The notes beneath the pieces are model-generated. The model saw only the letters and a program-made list of their open reading frames with translations. It was not told where the DNA came from and did no database searches. 64,000 bases of DNA from Chimonanthus salicifolius (Eukaryota; Streptophyta; Magnoliopsida; Laurales; Calycanthaceae): positions 1,302,001 to 1,366,000 of the forward strand of contig CM023542.1 of assembly GCA_013350335.1 (NCBI GenBank), in the 5' to 3' direction. The position numbers and the translations under genes were made by a program. Shown here one piece after another: positions 38,501 through 51,786 of the stretch (its first letter is position 1; every line of letters starts with the position of its first letter).

Positions 38501-39180
38501 GTTTTGAGATTACCCAGTTGGGGAGGGATTTCACCACTGAGTAAATTTCCCGCCAGATGGAGAAATTCAAGACTCTGAAAAGAACCATATTCCTGGGGTA
38601 TAGGGCCTTCGAAATAACTGCCAGCCAAATTCAGTACCTTGAGGAACTCCAGACGTGCGATTTCTGCAGGCAGCGAGCCAGAGAAGCTGTTGCTGAAGGC
38701 GTCTAGCACAACTAGATGTTGGATAGCAGAGATGCCGGCAGGGAAGAGACCTCTGAAATTGTTCCTGCTTATGTCCAGGCTTCTTAGACTGGTGAGAGCC
38801 ATTATGTCTGCTGAAAGCTGCCCAGAGAAGGAGTTTTGGCTGATGTTGAGGTCCATGAGATGAACCAAGACCTTGATGTGCTTGCCAGATAATGACCCAG
38901 ATAGATTTTTCTGGGAAATGTCCAAACCAACTATCATGCTGGAATTCTTGGTGCAGGTAATTCCAGACCAAGTGCAAGCAGAGATTACAGCTGACAGGTT
39001 TTGTTTGGAACTGGAAGCAACTCCCCAATCATCCAAATCATTCGAAGCGTCGACGAGCTCAGACTTTAGCCCAAGCAATGCTTCTGAGAAAGGATCCATG
39101 GCCAAAACCAAATCCATCCTTAGGATTAAGACCATTGCAAGCGCAGCAAGACAAGGAGCAAACCTCCATAGTATCTCCAT
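35554..39180 (-). CDS. LRR receptor-like (pseudo)kinase, MOL1/PXY-related
   Basis: This is a single-pass plasma-membrane receptor of LRR subfamily XI. Arabidopsis MOL1, a relative of the TDIF receptor PXY, limits cambium activity and is the closest relative I recognise. Two exons, 39180-36555 and 35861-35554, join in phase to 977 residues. The signal peptide is about residues 1-27; an N-terminal LRR cap contains CTWSGITC, followed by about 21 leucine-rich repeats (about 80-610) with many LSGSIP units and Asn-X-Ser/Thr sites. GNPGLCGAPL precedes the membrane helix (652-676), then Arg-Arg-Arg. In the kinase region Lys734 (VAVK) is kept, but the Gly-rich loop reads SSASFCKA, the HRD site is HGA (828-830) and DFG is EFG (848-850). 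It is probably catalytically dead and may signal as a scaffold or through a partner kinase. No frameshift was found. Confidence 0.88.
36040..36063 (+). repeat. (AG)n microsatellite in receptor-kinase intron
   Basis: About eleven AG dinucleotides lie in the 693-base intron (35862-36554) between the two exons of the receptor gene. Confidence 0.85.
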
Positions 39181-42100
39181 TGGGACTTGAAAATTCTAGC
39201 AGCAAAGGTAGTGTACAGAAGAGGGTGGCATCTGGAAATTGAAATGGGTTAATTCTTGCAAGAGGAACATTATCTAATTTCCTGTAATGTAATGCCAATC
39301 AATCAAGGGGAAAGGGGAAGGAAACGACAGTGATCTTACATGCATTGGAACTGCCAAAAGGCGAATGAGGTCCCTGGATTAGTTGAGATGAGAATATGGT
39401 TTTGCTGCTTTTGGGTGCAGGAGGGGACCTATGTGATGTTGTTTATTAGGTTGGTGTTGGCCATTAGATAGAAAGTTCGCCAGAAAGTTTTCTATCTTAA
39501 ACATCTGCACATCCTTTCTCTATCTGTGAGGAATCCAATAATTCTCACCACCCAAATGTCCCAAGTAGAATACTGTCTTCGAGTCTGGACGAATGGGGGT
39601 TTTGGGCTGGAATTAGTAATGTTACTCTGTATTTGTTTAGACGAGAGTGAAAGAGGAGAGTTCTTTCTTTTTCTTTTTTATATATTAAATAAGAAAAAGT
39701 ATTACTTTTTTAATCAAAATTTGTTTTTTTATCCATATACTGAATCACATACCCACCTCTGCAAATAAGAACATTACATGTGAATACATTGATTGATCAT
39801 CCACACGGGAACCGTACTGCTGCAGTAGAGTTGGATATCATTTACTTACTATAAGTACAAGATATTCTTTTGCACTGATAAAATTATGGTACATTATTTT
39901 TTATTCAACTGGTGAAAAATAAAAAAAAATAAATATTAAGTACTGAATGTTGTGACTTGAAAATCTATCTCTGATACCATTAAAGACCGAGCTTCCAGGT
40001 CAAAAATTCAGCCTAATAGGCAGAGATATTTAATCTCATATAATTCCTTATATTTTTCTCATTTGTACCTATTAACGTGGAACTCGTTTGTATCCTAACA
40101 TTGAGTATAGAATACCAAATATAAAAGAACAAGGCAAGCCATATAGACATCTAGATTTTCTTTCCCTACACACCCAGATTTTCTTTTCCTGAACCCTAAA
40201 CCCATACCCCAACATTGAGCTTCCTTCTTATCGGCTTAGATCAGTTGATTGGGAAAGTTTCTGCTGGCGGGACCCACCATATCCCTTTCATTTTTTTATG
40301 GTCTATCCATCTGTACCATCAGATCTCTTATCTGATTCGCGTGGGATCCCTCATCTGGCTAATTTCTGCCACTGCTACTTGGAGCAATCAAAATCCAGTT
40401 TTGTGGGTTTTTTTCTTAGATCCAAGTGGATCCTGCACTTCTGCTCCTGGGATCGACACTACCATGGTCGCCCCTGGCCCACCTATCTACGTCTAAGGAA
40501 GACCTTGGATTTCGGTCAACGGTGGGACCCTTTGACCGATTTTTTTCTCTCTGTGTAAGTCATTCGATATATCTATCTCAAAAAAAAATTGGATTTTTCG
40601 TTACTTTTAGTGGAAGGTTAAAAAGGTAATTTTATTCAAAATTTTAAAATCAAGTGTGTAAGAAAAGAAAATCCAATTTTATTAGTGCAGGGAAGGAAAA
40701 GGGAAAAAGAATTCTGCGAGTTACATAACACTGAATACAAGTACAGAAAACAAGAAAGGGTGGTATGACATTACATGGAAAAGGAAGTAGCAGGGTTGCA
40801 GCTGCGTACAGAGATGGCCCCATCCATGAACTGAAGGAAGCTGGCTCAAAATGACCCAACGAGTTCTGAAAGAATAAAATAAAATTGGCCCATGACTCCA
40901 CCATAGATACAGATTAGAGATTACTAGATTAGAAATGGCCCCATCATTCGTGTCACTTAGTTTAATCATTAGGTATATTATTGATTTGAAATGCATTGTC
41001 GATCCAATCTGCTATCGTGGGTTGAACTCAGCTACATTCTATTTGAAGATTTTGGAGAATAATTTTGTATTTCTTTATTTTGAATTTAAATGTGAGAAAC
41101 TGCAGGATACCTAGCGTATTTTTATACTATATTTTACATATAACTATAATTAAAATAGTACATATAGTTAGTTATTTTGTGCAGAGAAAGGTACATATAA
41201 CTTTATCAAGAGCCCTCAATTCTTTATTATTTATTTTTTATTTTTGAATATAGTAAATCAATGGGGCTGAAACTTGAGCGAGTTGCTCCGATTTTCAATA
41301 AACCCAACTCAACCTATGTCAAAACTTATTGAGCCCGACTCGGTCCTGATTTAACTCAGGTCAAGTTATATCGGGCTCAATAAGTAGAGTCAATTTTGTG
41401 ATAAAAAAAATGAAATGGAGAATAAACATTGATAGTATTTTATTCCAACAAAAGAGTCAATTTTGTGAAACATTATAGTAATGCATTCGAACAGTTATCT
41501 AACTAATGCTCGTTCTTTTAGCCTATCTCTAGACTATTATTATAAGAATAGTGGAATGATGATACAAGGTAAACAACTCTTTTCTATAAATCTTACTAAA
41601 CAACTTTTTACGAGAAAAAATAAAACATGTTTTTAAATGTCTACTCTTGTATTAATACTATATTATCAATTTCAATTATATATAGTAAAATAAGTTACGA
41701 AATGAACTTAAAAGTATATAAACATTTTTTTCTTTTTATATTTCTACGTTCTCACCCCATCCACACATTGTAAAACTCACCATCTAGATAGCAACAACTT
41801 TGGAATGTTAAGAGTTAGTTTTAATTATCTTTTTTATATATAACATATCAAACTGATCGAGTAAGTTAGTAGGATTTGATCGAATCGGACCAATTCGAGT
41901 TGCTACTCAAATTTTCGAGCACAACGCAACTCGAATTTAACTCTAGTTTTTTTTCCCTTCAACTTCACCTGACTCTAATATGAAAAATATATAACCCTAG
42001 CCTATAAATAATTTGCCTCTCTTCCTTGATTTCTAAGTTTTTTTTTTTTTTTAATATTACTGTATATATAGTCGACAAGACTATTTCTACCCAAAAGTAT

Positions 42101-42597
42101 GCATGTATATATATGATTTGTAGTGCAATTGAGGATGGACTGACTAACAAACAAAAGTAAATTATTTGAATGTTTGCTTTCCTATGATAAAATGAGAGAC
42201 GAGACGAGTTGGTTGGGGGAGAAGGTAAAAAGGAAGAGAGAAAGGGGGTGCGGTGGGGCCTGAAATCACCTTGAGAATCACGCACCGACCGTGTCTTCTG
42301 GAGAGAAGAGAAAGCGCTCTCTCTCTTCCTTGCCTTTGCTGCGTCATTCTAATTTTCAAAAAATGATAATCAACGGTCAAAAGGTTATGTTAGTGGAGAA
42401 CGTGGCTTCTCATCAAAAAGTCACTCGTGCACTCAGCAATTCAGTCAGAGATTAGAAATCGGAATAATGCTAAGTTGATAAATTTTCTATGTTTTTTATT
42501 TTAATAATAAAAATTACATTTTTGATAATTAATATGGAATCAGTCTACAGTGTTGTTATTAGAAATTGAAGTTAAGAACGATAATCAATCACTCAAT

Positions 42598-42762
42598 TTA
42601 TTTTTTTAATTTACGTGTAAAAAATTACTACAAACCTAATTTAAAACCTTCAAGAGTGTATCTTCATTGTCTTTAAAATATACCAAGTAAGGCTATAGGA
42701 ATTCGAACCTAACACCTTCGACTTCTTGAAACGGAAGATTACCAATTGAGTTACACATGTGG
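42598..42762 (-). mobile_element. SINE copy with intact B box
   Basis: On the minus strand: GTGTAACTCAATTGG (A-box one base off the copy at 9.3 kb), GGTTCGAATTCC (perfect B-box) and a tail of 'TACACGTAAATTAAAAAAA' type. It is the same family as the copies at 9.3 and 10.1 kb, with a more diverged body. Confidence 0.6.
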
Positions 42763-42802
42763 ACTCAATCTTTTAGTTTTAAACTTGACCCATTTAATAT
42801 CT

Positions 42803-42805
<3 letters not shown>

Positions 42806-42894
<89 letters not shown>
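42806..42894 (+). repeat. (AT)n microsatellite, about 44 units
   Basis: An uninterrupted AT run of about 89 bases, immediately 3' of the SINE copy. It forms a perfect potential hairpin and its length in any assembly should be treated with caution. Confidence 0.95.
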
Positions 42895-42898
<4 letters not shown>

Positions 42899-43274
42899 TT
42901 TTTTTGTTACTTAATTGAAGTAACATAACTAATGGTAGTTTAGCATTTCTGGTTGTACGTTTGCATAAGATCATAATTAAAATAAAATAGTGAGACTATT
43001 CTACTTGAAATTTAAAAAATTAAAATTATACAATTTGAATAATTAATTGATAGTAAGACTTTAAATACTTTATATCCATATAATTAATTATTCAATACAT
43101 CTAATCATATAGGGTATACGGTTCATTTAATAAAAATTCTTGTTTAAAAATTTTGTTTGGGAAATCTTGCGAGCCTAACTTAAGTTTAAGAGAAATAGCG
43201 TAGCCACCTTTTAAAGGAGCAAGGGTATCTCAACCGGTCCTCTTTGTAGAGACATTTCATCAAATGAATTATGG

Positions 43275-43360
43275 GTTTTTTTTTTTTTTTAATTTACGTG
43301 TGAAAAATCGTAAAATATCTAGCATAAAACTCCCACGAGTGAGACCTCTACCCCTAGGTT
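43275..43360 (-). mobile_element. SINE fragment, 3' end with poly-A
   Basis: T-run followed by 'aatttacgtgtgaaaaat' and 'agcataaaactcccacgag' on the plus strand, which corresponds to the tail half of the SINE at 10038-10185. The tRNA-like head is missing. A shorter remnant of the same tail is at 41072-41118. Confidence 0.5.
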
Positions 43361-44161
43361 TTACAATGTATGATACATTAGATGACTACATAAGTACAGA
43401 GTAAATGATAACTTGATTATTTAATTTAAATTTTTGACGTGTTAGTGATGATAATTCATTTTCAAAAATTAAATTTGAAATTTGGAGTTAAACTTCATAC
43501 AATTCTACTAATGTCTTCTTGAAATCACACCAACCATAGAGGGATATTTCAGTATCAAATCTGGCAAGAGAATGTCTTAGTAGAGTTTTCTTTAAAATTA
43601 TATACTTAGGCTTTGAGCTCAGAAACTGGAGTTTTGATAGGTTAAGTCCATTCTAAAGGACTTTATTTAACAACGAAGTCTATAAAAACAAAAAGCATTC
43701 TGATCCGATCAATCAAGTCATGTGAATGTTGTAAAAGTCTGAATATAAAAAAAAAAAAAATATTTTTTTTAGAGATTTAAAAAAAAAATTGTTTGATTAA
43801 ATTAAGGTGATTTTTGATGGGTGATATTTCAAAGAAATGTCTTTTTAATAAACCATTACCATTCCATTTAGCGAGTTCCATGCCTAAAGTTGTAGATTAT
43901 ACTATGCACACTTTTGTGCAGGTGATAAGAGTAGATAGCTCTCTCCTAAGAACGAGTTTGGACATCACTAGGGAACAACAGCAGCTTATTGAAATGGAAA
44001 AGGGAAAGAAAAAGAAATAAGAGCTGGTAGTGAACTAGATCAAACATATAATATTAGCACTCATTCAAAATTCATATAAACCTTAGAAAATACAATGAAT
44101 TTCCAGGTTTATATTCACCACTATATGCTGATTTACAAGCAAACAAGCCAACAAATTTTAT

Positions 44162-44265
44162 TATTCATAAGGATTTTTTTTGAGCGATAACAAATAAGAT
44201 TCTATTAAAGAAACAATACAAGTAAAAAAAAAACAAGACAGCCAGGATTCTATTCATAAGGATTT
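44162..44265 (-). mobile_element. 74-bp LINE-tail retroposon with 15-bp TSD at the EHD stop codon
   Basis: The 15-base sequence tattcataaggattt occurs at 44162-44176 and again at 44251-44265. Between them lie 74 bases (44177-44250) that end, on the minus strand, in a run of A. The insert includes 'TTTAATAGAATCTTA' and 'CGCTCAAAA', matching the 3' ends of other L1 relics here. Poly-A plus an exact duplication is the mark of LINE-driven retroposition. The EHD stop codon spans the junction. Confidence 0.8.
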
Positions 44266-47200
44266 CTAAAGTTCTTGAGGAGCTCAGGGATGTCGTATGC
44301 GAGCATATCATCGACAGCTTGTATCATCTTAGGCTTCAACTTCTCAAATTTGTCAATACTATATCCACTTAAAACCTCTTTGAAATGTTCAGCATTTGGG
44401 AAGTCACCTGCCGGTAGATGGAACTCTCTTTGGACCTATTTCCACATGTAAAACAACTACGCAATGATTCCCCTCATCAACTGATGAAAAAAGAAAAATT
44501 AAAGGATTCAAATTGAAGAGTGGATGCCATTAGGTTGATGATCTCCAACACACTGGATCTTTCACATTTTTTTTTTAAGTGGTGACAGAACCATATTCAT
44601 TAATAAAAAGCAAGGGGTTGGGAGGAAGTGTACAAGAGTGTGTACATGTGAAAGAACAAAAGCATAAAATAAGTAAACAAAAAGTTAAAATGATTGCCCA
44701 ATCTAGCAGCCCTGGAGGAAATGGAGTGAGGGGAAGAGCTCTACCCTCCCATAAATTTTGGTGGGCATTTTGCAGAATCTAGGCTGTTGAGGCCATATAA
44801 GCATTTAATTAATTTCATTAAAATCATGTTCCAACAGTATCAATCCTATTCCACCAGTAGTTTATACAACAATTAGCAGTAATTAACAACTTCTACCATT
44901 AGTTTATACAACAACTAGCACTAATTGACAACCAGGAGGATAGTGAGGTCTAGTCCTTGCCAGACATGGAAGAAGGTAAAAATGATTAGATTCCTATTAA
45001 AGTCACAACCCCCTTTAATGGTCCAAATTGGTAGTGAAATTTTTTTGTTGGCCAATGCAGAGGCATCAATTTCATGCATCACATAAATGACAACAAAAAG
45101 TCGCAAAGTGACTTGAAATTTTTTTGTTGGCCAATCCTATTCACACACACCGGGTAACACTATAGGGAGTGGCCCTTTTGTGTTGAAAGTGACTTGAACC
45201 CAAGACCTCCCGCATCTCAGGCGGGTTCTTGACCGTCATGCCAACCCTCACGGGTTCACTCATCTACTCCCATGAATTGAATCCAATACTCAATTTCAAT
45301 CAATTTCAAGTTGATCTTACCATTAGACGAAAGATCCATCAAAAGCTACCATATTTTCGCCGTTGAACTTTGGGCATTTGAAAATCATAGCTTTTCAAAT
45401 CCAGTTGACCTAATTTTTTTATAAAAAGCATCTTGAAAATACATTCAAATCGGACGAATCGTTGTCTTCTCTCAGGCTGTCGGACGACATATCTTGCCCT
45501 ATGTCTGTGATAGTAAAAACTTTCGTCTGAACTTTGACTTGAATTGTCATCTAAACTTTCTTCAAAAGATGAGTATCTAGAGTACCTTGATCTCACTGAT
45601 GGCGAACTAGAAGGGTGTTGGCTTGTTTGATTCTTTAGACCCGCAATCTCTCTCTGTAGATTAACACATGACTCAAATAACCAATCAAACTGCCTGTCGC
45701 AATCTTTAGAGAATTCAACTCGATCATCTTCTGGAGCGTGTCTCACATGATGACTCTGACTAGAATGAAACCAGTCACTATTCCTGACTTGTCGGCTACG
45801 AAGGCGGTCACGTCTTGTCATAACTAACCCCTGATTGAAGGATGAGTCTCAATTGACTCCGAAGCTCTGATAGCCATTCTGATGCAGGCTAGGTATAATT
45901 AAGAATACCCAACCTCAAATTATAGCGGAAGCTTAGATAATTAAACGGGTCTAAGATAAAATCGAGATATAAGCGATAATCCAAATGATATCAGATCTCG
46001 CTACCACTCAATGGAACCTGAAGGAAGTACCGCCCACTGCTCTCTAACTTTTCTTTGTGCCTCTGGCTGGCAGTCGCCTGCATTGTAGCACCCTCCTGGT
46101 CTCTAAAGATCAAGCCAAACTGACATGTTTGGGCCTGATCCCATGCAACACGCGATGACTCTCTTGGTCTGCAACAAATTATTGCAACAACACGTGCCTG
46201 CTCTGCAGGGTCTCTGATGTGCTTGGTTGACACCTTAATCTAAGGTGCTGATCTAGGCCTCAATCTGGCTCTCCACCTATGCCAAGAATGAAACACACAA
46301 GCCCCACTCTGCAACGTGTAGTGCTTCTCAATGGATTTTGCACTTGTGCAATCTTCAATCCACAAACAAACACACCAAGGTTTGCTTAAAAAAATAAACT
46401 TTTATTCATCTAAATCTTCTTGCCTTGACTCGCTGATTACACTTGTTTAAATAGGAAAAAAGCCCTACTAACATGAGCTGACCCTCACATCTTTCATTCC
46501 TAATACAACACTAACTAGTAATTCTAAAATAAAATAAATTTCTAAACTAAAGAAATTATAGTTAGAAATAACTAAAAACAAACGTAGTGGAATTAGGACT
46601 CAAAAGACTCCACGTACTTGACTCTCAAAAGTCTGTTCTACCGGTTGGCACTGCACAATAGGTTGGGCTAGACTTTGCTGGGCTTGGCTAGTGTAGGTTC
46701 ACAAGGCTTGGGCCTAATCTTGACTTAGCCTTGAATTGGGCTGAATTAATGTTCTACCGGTTGGCACTGCACAATAGGTTGGGCTAGACTTTGCTGGGCT
46801 TGGCTAGTGTAGGTTCACAAGGCTTGGGCCTAATCTTGACTTAGCCTTGAATTGGGCTGAATTAATTAAAGCTCATGATCCATCTTCAAATTTTCACTCG
46901 AATACCCGCCTGGATCGAAGACACAATTTTCATCTTTCAACGCGGGGCCCGAACTTGTTAATTTAATAATGTACCTGCCCGGATCAAAATTAAAACTTTG
47001 ATTACGTCCATATATGCCCGCATCACTTTCTAATTCACCCATTCCACGTATTGGACACCACCCATGTTGGTCCCACAGGGGTCGAAGACAATAGTTGCTC
47101 ATCGGCAATGTAGTCCAAAGGTAACTGAGTCATTAAAAAATATACTTTTGATGGTGATTTTACCAAAAAAAATAGCATCTCATTTCTTTTCTAAGAAGAT

Positions 47201-50200
47201 ACCAAATTTGAATGCTCTCTAGCATGCATGCAAACCAAATGCACGAGAATTGAAATTGGAACCTTTGCAAATTCATCCTCTAGATTGTCAATGAGTCGTT
47301 GCTGAGCCTTCGCCTTCCCCATCATTGCAGGCATCTCCTTCTTAAGATGGCTGATTATGTAGGCATGAATCTTGGCAGCTCTAGCACGTTTTACAAATTC
47401 ATTGACCTGCAATTGTCAAAAGGTCGTAAATTCGTATGATAAATTGATAAATAAATCTGAGATCGAATGAAAGTGTTGCAGACCTTGTTGGGCCTAGTAG
47501 GAATTCATGGAAATTCTTAGTTGGCAGAATGTGCAAAAGCATAACAAATTTGGGATGGGTGAAATTTCACCCCAATTGGATGAATTTAGCCATAAGATTC
47601 GGGGAGGACTTGAAAATAGACAGATGATCTCTTTGGTCTAATCATTCATATTCTGGGGCATAATACATGGCTAGAGTCACCAAATTGGGATGAAATTTCA
47701 TTTGTCCCCATTCTATGATGGCTTTTAGACATCCATCCTAATCCATGAATTTCATGTATCCCCTAGTACCCCAAATATGTGTGCTACACCACAGCACATT
47801 GGAGCATTCCTCACCAAATAGTTTAAAAACAAATGAAAATGCATAGAATAGAGCATCCCAGAAATGTATACATACTCTACGATCGCAAGCCTTTTTAGGA
47901 ATATCTTTTAAATCAGAGAGCAGGTCATCTTGTTCTCTCTCAAACAACTCTTTCCCAATTAGACCGACGGCTGCTTCATTTATAGGTTTATCATTGAATG
48001 AGCTGTCAAAGCCAACATGTGCAAAAGCTTACAAGGAGGTTTAATCAGAATCAAGATCGAGGGCCAAAAGACTTCCATGTAAATGAAATCAAAACTAAAT
48101 AAGACAATGAAAATGACATAGATTCAAGAGATATTCAACTTAGACGTCGCCAGGTAAAAGTTTTGGAACTTGTTTAACATTGTTTAAGCAGGTTATACCT
48201 GATAAATGTTATGGGCACATGACAGAAATAGCACATACCCACGCTTCCAAATGAAAACAGATCCATGGGACAAAAATAGTAGATTCTGAAACTCTAAAAT
48301 TCTTCTGTCAATAATTAAACGCACTAAGAGATCATACCCAATATAAACACGCATAACCTCAGGAGTATTCAAAACTTTTCCAAGCGACCACATCAAGGCG
48401 CCATAAACTCGCATCAGCTGCATTATCATAGCAACCGGGAAACAAATCAAATCTCACTGCCAAGCATTCATAAAAGAGGGAAAAGGTACTCATATTTTGA
48501 AAAGAATAAATGTCAAAAACTTTTTTTTTTTTGAAAGGTATGTCAAAAACTAATTCTTATGATTGATGAGAATGAATACTGAAGCGGATCATCTTTTAGA
48601 TGTAACTCTCAGTGGTCTAAATTATTCATCAGGTGCCCCAGACAAGGAAAAGAGCAGTGCACCACCCTGTGATTCTAGATACTCGGTTGGACCATCTTTC
48701 AGTAATCTAAACTGTTCATTAAGTTGGCCCCATGATGGAACGGAGCAGCCTCAATATTCTAATCATGAGGTATGTGATAAAGCTGATCAGTGGTTTCAAA
48801 TGGATAATCAAATTATCCATTTCTAACAACAGTGAAATCTGGTTCAACTCATTTATAGGAAAGTAATTCTCAACATGTTGGTATCTTGGGTATTTACTAT
48901 CTAGAGTTTCTTAAAGTAAGGCAGTTTGGTTGAATACTGTGCAAAACATTTAAGGTGGAATAAATGGATGGAGAAAACTAAGTAAAGATGGCAAAGAGTT
49001 GAATGAACTTCCAGATAAAATGGGGGGTGGGATAACATAATATGTTACTCAAATAATTAAAACAACATAAAGGAATTCAATCATATCGTGGACTAGTGGA
49101 TCACACCATATTGTATTTAAGATTACAACTGCCCTAGCATCAAATTCAGGGCCAGGTCATTGCTAGTCATCCAATCCAAGTTCACCAAAAATCAACAGTG
49201 AGATGGCCAATAATTTAAATGTATTTGGATGAGATAGAAATGACTATTTATCACAACTTTTCATAGTACAACACTCCAAATTCCACATTCAATATGGTAG
49301 GATCCACTGGCCCATACATACTACGTGTCAAAAGGGTGCATTATGTTACTATAGCACACGCTGGGGAAAAACCAGTCATCTTACCTGTTGTGTGTCAACT
49401 TGGTCTGCCTTATTCAGAACCACACGTATCTTGTCATCATGACCACGTAGAGATCCAATCACACGCTTGAATTCATCACTAATGTCAAGTTTATGAGGAT
49501 CAAACAAAAGAAGAATGAGGTCACACTTTGCTGCAAACCATGAGGTAACACCAGTAAAATTATAGCTACGCTGTGTCCGTTGTTTTTCTCCAGAAAGAAC
49601 TCCAGGTGTATCAACAAATGTGATATGCTCAAGCAGCTAAAGACAAAAAAGGAATTATGAGTTCCAAAACTAATATGAAAAGAAATACAAAGGACTATCA
49701 TATTATAGTAGCATGAATCTCACTGGATGTGGCATCTGAGAGCACTGAAATTTTGATAAAAATGCAGTTCCGAATGTTGTAAGGCCACTGAAGGGCATAT
49801 CTGCCTGTACAGCAATGGTGTTCCCTGGAATACTCCTTCCATCAGGACCTGACTGTACAAGAAACAGGTAAATGTTGGCCTCTTCAATATGGTACTCAGA
49901 CAAATTTGGTAGGGCATTCTCACAAAGAAAAGGGCAGGAAAAAATATATATATATAAAAAAGTTTGTTTGGTTTTTAAAAACAATAAGAAAGAAAAGGTG
50001 AAAGAAAGTAGAGCCAAAAGGTAATGGGGTCCACAGTAGTGGAGTTCTCTTTAAAAAATCTACTTAAAGCTAGAAGGGGGGAATCGTATGTGGGACTTTG
50101 CAATGGGTCACAGTTGGGCATTGGGAGGTTGGAAACAGAAGGTGATGGGAAGGGTTGAGAGGGAGGCAATGATATTTTTGAAAGATTTTGGCCGAGAGTC

Positions 50201-51754
50201 AATTTTTTAACGTGAAGTGTGGCTAGGAAAGATCTGGTGGCAAGGATTGCAGAGTTGTGGCTGGGACTCATCTGATGGCATGGATTGCAGAGGTGGGACA
50301 AGGAGACTTGCAGCACATGAGTAACAAAAGTTGCAATCGACGATGTTGAACAAGGCGATGGACGACAAAGAATTGTGACAAGCAGCAGTGGTGGCAATAG
50401 AGAAATTGGCAATGACAATCAGTTAGCAAGGCAACAACTGATTCTCAATCTTCTTCTTCTTCATCTCTCTCTTCCCTTTTTTTAACATGGGTTTCAACGG
50501 GACAAATGATGAATGCTATGTTCGGTACTCTGCCCCTTTCTAAGCCCTCAATGAAATAAGAACCAACCAAAGTGACCTTCACTCTGGGAAGAATCAAAAT
50601 GGTCCCTAACCTAAGACATTGCCACTTTTAATGCAGATGCATGGCATTTGAATAATTCTTTTACAAAGAAAACCCATTAATAGTAAATTTAAAATATAAA
50701 TAAAAAATCATTGAAAGCAAATGAAACATGGGAGTGGCTTTTAAGTACCATAACAACAACAAATCTATCGGTTGTAGGTTCTGGTCCAATGTGAGCTCCT
50801 ACACAAAATTAAGAAACAATATGAACATGCATTGTCTTCCTTCTGGACAAGGAGAATTAAAACCATACAAAACAAAAGTCTTATCTACCTGGATAGCAAC
50901 CTTTAAGCAAATGCTTAATAAATGTTGTTTTCCCAGTGGAGTACTGACCCAAGAGCATAACCATGGGCTTCGCATCAAAATCACTGTGTGTCTGTACATT
51001 TAAACTCCAAAAGATAAGCAAGAACATCCAAAATTCTTTCATATACAATGACTAAAGTCTATCAAAGTAAATGAGATTTACTACATTGGGACATGTAACT
51101 GCAGATAAAAATCGAAAAAGTATGGCTCTACTCACCAATAAAGGATAAGCAAAATCATTAAAGCGGTAAGTAACTTCAAGTGGCTTCAGTTTTTCAAGGT
51201 ACAACCTTTTCAAGCCATCAATTATTGATGTGACAGAGCTTAGAGGTACCTAACAATGAAAGAGCACAAAAAGTTTAGCACCTAAAAAACAAAAACAAAA
51301 GAATAAGCTATTATTTATGTGAATAATATCACTATATAAAAATGAAGAGGCATTTATGTAAGAAAAAACTAGAAATCATCTCAAATAGGCTTCAAAATAT
51401 GCAATTACAAGAGGCAACCAAACACATGAATGGCTCTAAAGATGATGGCGAATCATCTAAAGGAGTGAGCTAGAAGTAGAGAGATCAGCATTCAACAAAA
51501 AATTCGAGAAAGTATATCCAATTGAAAAGTGCAAAAACTAAGCACTGATATTATTGCATAAAAAATCTAATAATGCAACATAATTCAAATACCCGTAAGG
51601 TTGCATCTAACTTGCATGCATTGGGATTTCATCTAAGTGACACCACAAACTAGCCCATGCATAGATCCTTTTTTTTTTGAGAAAGAGACAATATATATAT
51701 ACACCACAAACTAGCCCATGCATAGATCCTTTTTTTTTTTTTGAGAAAGAGACA

Positions 51755-51786
<32 letters not shown>

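Larger units (their letters stand above)
39181..44249. other. Intergenic region with SINE fragments and a long AT repeat
   Basis: It holds the upstream region of the receptor kinase, a telo-box-like 'gaaccctaaaccc' near 40190 with no recognisable gene after it, diverged CGAGTT-type repeats (41265-41400, 41850-41945), SINE pieces (41072-41118, 42598-42762, 43275-43360) and the AT microsatellite at 42806-42894. The open frame at 40215-40496 has no homology I can see. Confidence 0.55.

Noticed and set aside
40190..40560. Possible small gene after the telo-box-like gaaccctaaaccc
   Set aside because: The frames at 40215 and 40298 have no recognisable homology, no clear splice structure and no TATA box.
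42746..42974. Open frames made of Ile-Tyr repeats on both strands
   Set aside because: They are translations of the (AT)n microsatellite.
47191..47412. EHD gene ending near 47.2 kb as a truncated pseudogene
   Set aside because: The missing C-terminal exon was found at 44250-44435 in the right phase and with a normal stop.
50889..50901. EHD exon 9 donor after CTTAAAG
   Set aside because: It would delete Tyr-Pro-Gly before AHIGPEPTT; the donor 12 bases further, after TATCCAG, restores the conserved segment and phase.
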